Positions 1-6,125 of a stretch of DNA of 14,590 bases are shown in pieces (positions within the stretch are counted from its first letter, which is position 1; the number at the start of each line of letters is the position of its first letter). The notes beneath the pieces were generated by a model, which made no database searches, was not told where the DNA came from, and saw nothing but the letters and a program-made list of their open reading frames with translations. The DNA comes from SIG480 sp045586595. GTDB lineage: Bacteria > Bacillota > Clostridia > Oscillospirales > JAAYXM01. The translations under genes were made by a program, and so were the position numbers. The DNA lies in assembly GCA_045586595.1 (NCBI GenBank), contig JAZNAQ010000034.1, positions 1 through 14,590 on the forward strand, given 5' to 3'.

Positions 1-110
1 CGCGGGACCCATTTATGGGTAATAAGTAACAGTTGCGTGGCTGGCAGGCCAACCTAAAACGCACTTGTGCGTCGCCAGTAACAGTTAGGGCTATGCCCGA
101 AAATGAAATA
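1..110. repeat. Non-coding block of small hairpins with a direct repeat
   Basis: No plausible gene is seen here. The 10-mer AGTAACAGTT occurs twice, at 25-34 and 77-86. Perfect small stems lie at 7-11/16-20 (ACCCA/TGGGT), 59-64/67-72 (ACGCAC/GTGCGT) and 88-91/95-98 (GGGC/GCCC). CTGGC at 41-45 can also close on GCCAG at 74-78, enclosing the second stem. Hairpin density with repeated spacer words is typical of dispersed intergenic repeats in Clostridia genomes. Whether it is dispersed cannot be told from a single copy. Confidence 0.5.
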
Positions 111-129
111 CCCCCCGTTACACGGGGGG
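111..129 (-). terminator. Intrinsic terminator of the DUF378 gene
   Basis: A perfect 8-bp GC-rich stem (CCCCCCGT at 111-118, ACGGGGGG at 122-129) has a 3-nt loop. It lies 14 bp past the stop codon of the minus-strand gene. Read on the minus strand, it is followed by a T-containing tract (TATTTCATTTT) rather than a pure U run. Confidence 0.65.
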
Positions 130-143
130 ATCATTATTGTACG

Positions 144-368
144 CTATATTTCGTCTGTTCGCTTGTGCGCAACCGTGACGGTGTCGTCGCGGAAAAAGAG
201 TGATATACACCATATGCCTCCGAGAGCAACGAGTGTATAGATTATTCGGCTTAATATCGCGCCTTGTCCGCCGAAAATCGAGGCAACAATGTCAAACTGA
301 AAAATGCCTATCGAGCCCCAGTTCAACGCACCGACTATGGTAAGAAAAAGAGCAATTTTGTCAAACAT
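144..368 (-). CDS. DUF378 family small membrane protein (YuzA-like)
   Basis: A 74-residue protein with two predicted membrane segments, about residues 4-23 and 41-59. The first contains GALNWGSIGIF, the characteristic NWG-containing helix of the DUF378/YuzA family, and the length is normal for that family. The tail after residue 60 is short, charged and probably cytoplasmic. The start is supported by AAGGAG a few bases upstream on the minus strand (about 374-379). It is transcribed divergently from the large secreted protein gene and is the only gene of its unit here, ended by the hairpin at 111-129. The molecular function of DUF378 proteins is not known. The family assignment is by motif recognition and fairly secure. 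Confidence 0.85.
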   Translation of the reverse strand: MFDKIALFLTIVGALNWGSIGIFQFDIVASIFGGQGAILSRIIYTLVALGGIWCISLFFRDDTVTVAHKRTDEI

Positions 369-533
369 TTTATCAACTCCTTAATTTTTTTAGTCTCTAA
401 CGTACACAATAAGTATTCCAAGTTAACTCTTGTTAAATTCGTGCTTTTTGCTGAAATATGTGGAAAGAAAAATTTTGAAATTTACATATGCAATTTAATA
501 TTTACAAATAATACCTTATGTGATAGAATAATC
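369..533. other. AT-rich divergent intergenic region
   Basis: This lies upstream of the minus-strand DUF378 gene and should hold its promoter, but no convincing -35/-10 pair was found. A small dyad, TTAAC (423-427)/GTTAA (432-436), is the only structure noticed. An open frame crossing it (264-554, plus strand) has no ribosome binding site and mostly runs antisense to the DUF378 gene, so it is not called. Confidence 0.5.
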
Positions 534-561
534 TTGCCAAACGAAACCGAATAATTATAAA
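534..561 (+). promoter_or_regulatory. Candidate sigma-A promoter of the BspA-like gene
   Basis: TTGCCA (534-539) and TATAAA (556-561) are separated by 16 bp. This predicts transcription start near 568, just at the left arm of the inverted repeat, leaving a leader of about 170 nt. An alternative is an extended -10 (TGCTATACT, 621-629) inside the inverted repeat's spacer, which lacks a clear -35. Either could be used, or both. Confidence 0.45.
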
Positions 562-567
562 TTTTTT

Positions 568-647
568 GTATACTCTATTGTATGTACTTTTTGCTTGGGC
601 AAAAATGTGCATGCTCTCTTTGCTATACTCATACAATAGTGGTATAC
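568..647. repeat. Interrupted inverted repeat in the leader of the BspA-like gene
   Basis: The left arm is GTATAC-T-CTATTGTATG (568-584). The right arm is CATACAATAG-TG-GTATAC (630-647). The 10-bp core and the 6-bp ends match perfectly, offset by a 1-versus-2-nt linker. The 45-nt spacer contains an inner stem (TTTTTGC 588-594/GCAAAAA 599-605) and an extended -10-like element (621-629). It could be an RNA stem in the leader, an operator, or the arms of an invertible promoter segment. Confidence 0.6.
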
Positions 648-687
648 AAGGTTTTGTTTGGCGACAATTGGAGCTGTGCGTTTTTCG

Positions 688-720
688 TGCGACGGCTTCA
701 AGCTGTCGCATTTTTTATTT
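688..720 (+). terminator. Terminator-like stem-loop in the leader (possible attenuator)
   Basis: A 10-bp stem with one G-U pair (TGCGACGGCT 688-697, AGCTGTCGCA 701-710) has a TCA loop and is followed by TTTTTTATTT. It has all the parts of an intrinsic terminator but sits between the candidate promoter and the start codon at 739. Upstream GCGACA (661-666) could instead pair with TGTCGC (704-709), a possible competing fold. Confidence 0.55.
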
Positions 721-738
721 TCTAAGGAGGAAAAGAGT

Positions 739-3700
739 ATGAAGAAACGGATAACATCTCTGCTGCTTGTGCTGTGTATGGTAATCGCAATGTTGCCGAC
801 ATTTACAATCAACATTGCATTTGCGGCAGAAACGGACGCGGATGCCGAGTGGGAGTATGAAGCCTACGAAGATGGTGTTGTGCTTACGAAATACCTCGGC
901 AATGCAGAGGATGTATATATCCCATACGCTGTTGAGACAGCAGACGGCACCCTTTTAACTGTTTTAAAACTCGGCGACGGTGTGTTTGAAAAAAACACAA
1001 GTATAAACAGCGCGACCTTCGGCGAGGGTATAACCGAAATCGGAGAGAGCGCATTTGAGGGTGCAACAAATCTTGTGTGTATCGTCTCCCCTGAAACACT
1101 CACAACTATCGGCGACCGTGCTTTTTACGGCTGTGATAGCTTCAACTCCGTCATCCTCTATGACTCGGTAACAAACATCGGTGCTGATGCATTTGCGGGG
1201 TGTGGGAGCCTTACAGTATGGTGTAATGAGGACAGCGTTGGCTATGAGTACGCAGTAGAACATAAGATTGCATATGAAATAATAAATCCAAGCTATACTG
1301 CCGAAGAATATACCGAGGGTTGTCTGACTTATGCTATTTTAAACGGTGAAGCGACTCTTATGTCGTGCAACCCCGATCAGGATGAATTGGTCATCCCGTC
1401 AACGGTTAAAGGATATCCGGTAACTACGATAGCTCCGTTAGCGTTTTTGGATTGTTATGCTATGAATATGACAATTCCGGGAAGTATAGAAACTATATCT
1501 CCAAGTGCTTTTTATGGTTATAGTGGTGCTGAAACTGTTGTATTCTGCGAAGGTGTAAGGTACTTAGGTGCCGGTGCTTTTGATGAGTGTAATGGTGTGG
1601 AGAAAGTTGTATTTCCTGATAGCTTGGAGTATATCGGAGATGAGGTTTTTTGCGAAGATTTCAGCCTGCTTTCAGAAATAAATCATCTTCCTGCAAATTT
1701 AAAGTATTTGGGCGATAATGCGTTTATTGAATGCTTTAACAGCGCATATTATAATTTTGAGATTCCTAAAAATATTACATATATAGGTGACAGGGGATTT
1801 AAATATAGCAAAAAAATTGGGGATACAATTTTGCCGGATTCTGTTACTAATATTGGCGAGTATGCGTTTTATAACTGTGAGAATTTAAAACAGGTTCTTT
1901 TGCCTTGGGATGTCTGTGAAGTATATGCAAACTCTTTTCCTGAGGATGCGGTCTGGCTTGTTTATAATGGGTCATATGCTCATTCGGTCGCTAAAGAAAA
2001 CAATGTTATGTATGTCGTTATTGAAGCGGAAGATAAATCATTGCTTGATATACGAAAAAAAGATAATATAAGTTATTGTATAAATAATGGCGAGGTTATT
2101 GTCTTAGGCTTTGATGAATCGGCAGAGACTGTAACTATCCCCGAAACCATTGATGGTTATCCTGTAACCACTATAGGAAATGGCGCGTTCAGATGTTGCC
2201 CGGATTATGTTCAGATATATATGCCGGAAAGTATAAAAAAGATTGAAACGGCTACATTCCCAAACGGTATGCTGTTTGTTGCTTCTCCGGATTCGTATAC
2301 GTACGAATTTGCAGAACTTAATAATATAGTATGTGTTTCTCCTGAAGATGGTGAAATTTCCGAAGTTCAAGTCTATGTAGAAAACGGGATGACATATACT
2401 ATTTTTAACGGAACGGCAACTTTGGAGAAATATAGCGGAACGAATACAAGTGTTGCCGTGCCTGAAAGCGTTTCGGGATATCCGGTAACCACTATTTCTT
2501 CCAATGTTTTTTCTCGTTGTGGTGAGTTGAAGTGGGTTGCACTTCCCAAAAGTGTAAAAAACATTGAAGGAATACCTTTTTATGATGGAACCATGTTCGC
2601 GGTATATGAGAATTCTTATTCACATGACTTTGTGATGAAGAATTGCTTGACGTATGTTCTTCGCAAAAATGATGACTTTAATGTGCAAACTTTATCAGAA
2701 GATGGAATTACATATTACATTATAGATGATAAAGCTGTTGTAAAGGAAGTTTCGGACACATTGACGGAGGTCGTCATTCCGGAAAGTGTTTCAGGATATG
2801 CGGTAACAGCAATCGCAATATCTGCTTTTTTTGGTTGTGAAAATATAACAAGCATAACAATCCCGGACAGTGTTTTGTGTATTGGAAAAGATGCTTTTAG
2901 TAATTATATATTTCAAGGCAACATTCCCGGTGTTGGCATTAGGACAGTATATGTGCCAAGCAGTGTTCAATTAATACATGACGAAGCATTTGCTCCTTGG
3001 ATAATGTTGATTGTTGATAAAGATTCTGCTGCGCATAAACATGCTGAAGAACGAGGACAGTCGTACTTTGCCGTAAGCTCAATATATAATGTTGAAAAAT
3101 ATACAGAAAATGGTATTACATATTGCCTATCAGACGGTGAGGCAACTGCGATTTCAGCAGATACCGCCTTGGAAATTGTTTCAATTCCCGAAACTGTAAA
3201 TAATTGTAAAGTAAGGTGTGTGGGAAATGCATTTCTAAAATGCGGTAATCTTAAAAGTATAACACTTCCTGATAGTATAGCTTATATTGGATATCATGCA
3301 TTTGATGATTGCACCAGTCTTGAAAATGTGATGATTCCTGAAAGTGTTGTCGATATTAGGTCTAATGCATTTTATGACTGCAGCAGTCTTGGGAGTGTTG
3401 CACTGTCTGGTAATATTGTAAGCATTGGGAGATATGCTTTTTATGGATGCACAAACCTTAAAGATATAGCTTTGCCTGATGGCATTAAAAGTATTGGTGT
3501 AAGGGCATTTTATAACTGTCCTAAAATCGAAAAATTGCGTATACCGAAATCAGTAGATGAGCTTGCGATAAATGCATTATCGCATACAAGCATTTGGTTG
3601 GTTTATGAAAATTCATATGCTCATAAACTTATAGAAGAAAACGGATTACTTCACTTTATTATCCGCGAAACCTCCAACCCTGAAATATCCTACGGAGCGG

Positions 3701-5862
3701 GCGTGTCGGGTACGGTGACGACAACGGACGGAACACCGATAGCAAACGCAACGGTAGAAATTCTCTATGATGACGGTGAGGTTAAAGAGACCGTCACGAC
3801 CGACGAGAGCGGCGCATACTCGTTCACCTATGCCGAAGTAGGGGCATACACTATCCGCGCAACTGCAGGAAATACAGGCGGAACGGAGAAGGTAGCTGTT
3901 AAGCGCATGAACGCGTTTGATGTTTTCCTTACGGGTGAGACGGATATTGTGCTTAAAGGTGCGTATAGCGTATCGGGTGCTGTTTCTCCCTCAGATGCGA
4001 CTGTTACGCTTACGGACACAACGGGAAACGTTATTAAAGCGCTTCAGATAACAAACGGCACATATACATTCACAAACGTTCCAAACGGCACATACATTAT
4101 CAAAGTCGAAACGGAAAACGGGTGTGCCGTGCGCGAGGTTACCGTGTTTAACGCAAATGTTACGGTGGATGAAATAGAAATTACTGCCGTTTCTTCGGCA
4201 ACAATTAACGGCACGGTTTCAGCCGAAGCTCGCGACGGAAGCTATTATACAAAAAACTATGCTTCTGTATTTCTCCGCGACAGCAACGGTACTGTTGTTG
4301 CGCAAACAAAAACCGAAGCCGACGGAAGCTATTCCTTTAACGGGATTTCTTCGGGAAATTATTCCATTATTGCGGAAGCCGAGGAACAGCGACCGGATAA
4401 ATTTGATGCAATAGTTCACCCACACAAACTTTCTGGATATGCATATGCAGAAATTACGCAGACAGGAACTTACACCTTTGACATAATCATCTGCGAAGAA
4501 GATCTTGGCGGCACGGCAACAGTTTCCGGCAAGGTTACCGCACAGGGGGAGACACAACCATGCAAGGTTGTTCTTGCTGATGTTTCGGGTAACGAAATTG
4601 CAATATGCCGGACAGGAAACAACGGTAAGTATACGTTTGAAAACGTCAACGACGGAGTGTTCTTCATCACGGCAACTACTCCAAGTGACGGCATGGGATT
4701 TACCGTAGTTACCGTAAGAGAAGGCAAGGTAAGCGGTGATACTGATTTCCATGTTTGGAAAAGCGATAAGGTGAAGAATCACGAAGCTGCAATGCAAACG
4801 TTTATGACAGGGTGCACAAATGCAGAAATCGCAAAAACTCAGCGCAATTGGTTAGCTTCTGAAAAACGCTGGTACGACAGCCTTTCTTCGAAAGAGAAAA
4901 AGCAGTGCTCCGATGAATATACCGAAAGCCTTATGACTCTTATAGGTTGGATAACCGAATGTGAAAGCCAAGCCCCGCAGGGTGCATCAATCTCAGGCGC
5001 TGAGCAGCTTCTCTCCGGTGATGAGCTTGAAAGCGGAGAAACCTTAACCCTCACGCTTGAAATAAAGAAATCCGAAGCGACCGAGATAGGAGAGGCTGGA
5101 ATACAGACAGACGAGCAGTTTGTTCAACAGTCGATTGAGAACACGGCGGGCGATAAAGAAATTGTAGCGTATTATGATATTTCGCTTTCAAAGACGGATA
5201 GCCAGGGGACTCGCGAGATAAAGAGTGTAGCGCGCGATACAGACACAACTGGAAAGGTGCGTATCACAATGGAAATTCCGGAGGAATACCGCGGGCATAA
5301 GCATTATCATTTTGTCCATGTTCATAACGGCGAGCCGATGACACTTGTTGACCTCGACGATGATCCGGACACAATCACCTTTGAGATAGACCGCTTCTCA
5401 ACCTTTGCGCTCACATATACCGATGAAGAGCTTGCCATAGACGGCGAGATTGAGGAAGAAAATGTAGTGGCAACCAACTTTGGTGAAGTCAACGCATATA
5501 TACGGAACATATCCTATACAGATGATAGCGGAGCAACGAGATACAGGATAATACTGCTTGCGGCAATAGACGGTCTGAACTACCGGGAAGTCGGGTTTGA
5601 AATAACGGCGAACGGCAAGACGAGAAGTGACGGAACAAAGACTGTATATAGCTCTGTCAAGGCATACAACTCAGACGGAAATGTGATAACGGTAACGCCG
5701 GCAAACTTCAGGGGAAACTCCGCATATATCTTTGCTCAGAAGTATACATTCTCGGAGAGCTATAAGGGTGCAGTTGTAACATTCAGACCCTATGCGGTAG
5801 ACTTTAGCGGAAACTATATCTACGGGAAAGAAACAACCATAGATGCGATATACAACAAATAG
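739..5862 (+). CDS. Very large secreted BspA-type leucine-rich-repeat protein with carboxypeptidase-regulatory-like domains
   Basis: A 1707-residue predicted extracellular protein. The ATG at 739 is chosen over an in-frame TTG at 658 because AAGGAGG lies 8 nt upstream (724-730) and it begins directly with a signal peptide (KKR, hydrophobic core, AFAA-like cleavage near residue 30). Residues about 35-975 hold six BspA/LRR_5 cassettes (see the repeat entry). Residues about 985-1330 contain four beta-sandwich repeats with the pattern xVSGxV...DGxYxFxxVxxGxYxI, like CarboxypepD_reg/Cna-B-type folds. Residues about 1337-1412 are charged and probably helical. Residues about 1415-1570 are beta-rich, with a FEIDRFSTFAL element. 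The final ~130 residues form another module with the element VTFRPYAVDFSG. No LPXTG, dockerin or C-terminal membrane segment is seen, so the attachment mode is unknown. BspA-like proteins are generally surface adhesins binding host or matrix proteins; the ligand here cannot be inferred. Confidence 0.9.
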   Translation: MKKRITSLLLVLCMVIAMLPTFTINIAFAAETDADAEWEYEAYEDGVVLTKYLGNAEDVYIPYAVETADGTLLTVLKLGDGVFEKNTSINSATFGEGITEIGESAFEGATNLVCIVSPETLTTIGDRAFYGCDSFNSVILYDSVTNIGADAFAGCGSLTVWCNEDSVGYEYAVEHKIAYEIINPSYTAEEYTEGCLTYAILNGEATLMSCNPDQDELVIPSTVKGYPVTTIAPLAFLDCYAMNMTIPGSIETISPSAFYGYSGAETVVFCEGVRYLGAGAFDECNGVEKVVFPDSLEYIGDEVFCEDFSLLSEINHLPANLKYLGDNAFIECFNSAYYNFEIPKNITYIGDRGFKYSKKIGDTILPDSVTNIGEYAFYNCENLKQVLLPWDVCEVYANSFPEDAVWLVYNGSYAHSVAKENNVMYVVIEAEDKSLLDIRKKDNISYCINNGEVIVLGFDESAETVTIPETIDGYPVTTIGNGAFRCCPDYVQIYMPESIKKIETATFPNGMLFVASPDSYTYEFAELNNIVCVSPEDGEISEVQVYVENGMTYTIFNGTATLEKYSGTNTSVAVPESVSGYPVTTISSNVFSRCGELKWVALPKSVKNIEGIPFYDGTMFAVYENSYSHDFVMKNCLTYVLRKNDDFNVQTLSEDGITYYIIDDKAVVKEVSDTLTEVVIPESVSGYAVTAIAISAFFGCENITSITIPDSVLCIGKDAFSNYIFQGNIPGVGIRTVYVPSSVQLIHDEAFAPWIMLIVDKDSAAHKHAEERGQSYFAVSSIYNVEKYTENGITYCLSDGEATAISADTALEIVSIPETVNNCKVRCVGNAFLKCGNLKSITLPDSIAYIGYHAFDDCTSLENVMIPESVVDIRSNAFYDCSSLGSVALSGNIVSIGRYAFYGCTNLKDIALPDGIKSIGVRAFYNCPKIEKLRIPKSVDELAINALSHTSIWLVYENSYAHKLIEENGLLHFIIRETSNPEISYGAGVSGTVTTTDGTPIANATVEILYDDGEVKETVTTDESGAYSFTYAEVGAYTIRATAGNTGGTEKVAVKRMNAFDVFLTGETDIVLKGAYSVSGAVSPSDATVTLTDTTGNVIKALQITNGTYTFTNVPNGTYIIKVETENGCAVREVTVFNANVTVDEIEITAVSSATINGTVSAEARDGSYYTKNYASVFLRDSNGTVVAQTKTEADGSYSFNGISSGNYSIIAEAEEQRPDKFDAIVHPHKLSGYAYAEITQTGTYTFDIIICEEDLGGTATVSGKVTAQGETQPCKVVLADVSGNEIAICRTGNNGKYTFENVNDGVFFITATTPSDGMGFTVVTVREGKVSGDTDFHVWKSDKVKNHEAAMQTFMTGCTNAEIAKTQRNWLASEKRWYDSLSSKEKKQCSDEYTESLMTLIGWITECESQAPQGASISGAEQLLSGDELESGETLTLTLEIKKSEATEIGEAGIQTDEQFVQQSIENTAGDKEIVAYYDISLSKTDSQGTREIKSVARDTDTTGKVRITMEIPEEYRGHKHYHFVHVHNGEPMTLVDLDDDPDTITFEIDRFSTFALTYTDEELAIDGEIEEENVVATNFGEVNAYIRNISYTDDSGATRYRIILLAAIDGLNYREVGFEITANGKTRSDGTKTVYSSVKAYNSDGNVITVTPANFRGNSAYIFAQKYTFSESYKGAVVTFRPYAVDFSGNYIYGKETTIDAIYNK
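844..3675 (+). repeat. Six BspA/LRR_5 cassettes inside the large secreted protein
   Basis: Cassettes begin near nt 844, 1303, 2047, 2371, 2689 and 3091 (residues about 36, 189, 437, 545, 651 and 785). A typical cassette opens with a GITYxIxxGxAxx strand, then IPExVxGYPVTTI, then one or more LRR units of the form AFxxCxxLxxIxIPxSVxxI. It closes with a VYENSYAHxxxxxN-like segment. Cassette length varies from about 106 to 248 residues because the number of LRR units differs. The last one (nt 3091-3675) has the longest run of near-canonical 23-residue units. Confidence 0.8.
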
Positions 5863-5876
5863 GAGGTGAAAGAAAA

Positions 5877-6005
5877 ATGAAGAAATACAAAGCACCTGAG
5901 CTTGAGGTAATCAGGCTCGATACAAAGGATGTAATAAAAACATCAGGGCTTCATGTGGGCAATGGTGACCTGACCGGAGAGGGTGGAGACATTAACTTCG
6001 GATAA
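5877..6005 (+). CDS. Small 42-residue peptide, YxxPxL-type leader with Gly/Asp/Glu-rich tail; possible RiPP precursor
   Basis: A short gene below usual ORF cut-offs. It starts at ATG 5877, preceded by AGGAGG (5861-5866) that overlaps the TAG stop of the large secreted protein, so the two are almost certainly co-transcribed and probably translationally coupled. The first half reads MKKYKAPELEVIRLDTKDVI, followed by KTS and the tail GLHVGNGDLTGEGGDINFG. There is no signal peptide, membrane segment or cysteine. A charged YxxPxL leader followed by a Gly/Asp-rich tail recalls RiPP precursors. If the cut were between S23 and G24, the Thr at -2, Gly at +1 and Asp at +8 would fit lasso-peptide rules. 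No lasso cyclase, protease, recognition protein or transporter is in the window, so function is unassigned. Alternatives are a small partner or chaperone of the secreted protein, or a conserved small protein of another kind. The gene call itself is well supported. Confidence 0.75.
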   Translation: MKKYKAPELEVIRLDTKDVIKTSGLHVGNGDLTGEGGDINFG

Positions 6006-6010
6006 AATAA

Positions 6011-6046
6011 AATCAGTGCAGAGAATTTTCTCTGCACTGATTTTTT
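6011..6046 (+). terminator. Strong intrinsic terminator after the peptide gene
   Basis: A perfect 15-bp complementarity (6011-6025 with 6028-6042), leaving a loop of about 4 nt in practice, runs into TTTTTT (6041-6046). It lies 5 bp past the peptide stop codon and separates this unit from asnS. Confidence 0.9.
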
Positions 6047-6055
6047 AGTTTTGTA

Positions 6056-6084
6056 TAGACTTTTTGCTCGATTTGTGGTTTAAT
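6056..6084 (+). promoter_or_regulatory. Candidate promoter of the asnS cluster
   Basis: TAGACT (6056-6061) and TTTAAT (6079-6084) are 17 bp apart, with TGTGG just before the -10. The leader would be only about 35 nt, too short for a T-box, so classic tRNA-dependent antitermination of asnS is unlikely here. Confidence 0.45.
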
Positions 6085-6125
6085 ATATTGTATGTAGATT
6101 TAGAAATAATTGGAGTTGAAAATTT

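Noticed and set aside
264..554. 96-codon plus-strand frame
   Set aside because: No ribosome binding site. It is largely antisense to the DUF378 gene and promoter region, and the translation is AT-driven low complexity.
658..738. N-terminal extension of the BspA-like gene from a TTG codon
   Set aside because: The extension would run through the leader stem-loop. The ATG at 739 has a perfect ribosome binding site and starts a signal peptide.
844..3675. CRISPR or DNA tandem array
   Set aside because: The repetition is at protein level (LRR cassettes) with diverged codons and variable lengths. No exact DNA repeat-spacer pattern is present.
4219..4797. 192-codon minus-strand frame within the large secreted protein gene
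   Set aside because: Antisense shadow of a well-supported coding sequence, with no start signal or recognisable domain.
5955..6005. Dockerin or RTX calcium-binding repeat in the peptide tail (NGD...GGD)
   Set aside because: Only scattered Gly-Asp pairs. There is no duplicated F-hand pattern and no nonapeptide periodicity.
6085..6125. T-box leader in front of asnS
   Set aside because: The space between promoter and start is only about 40 nt, and no T-box element or specifier hairpin is visible.
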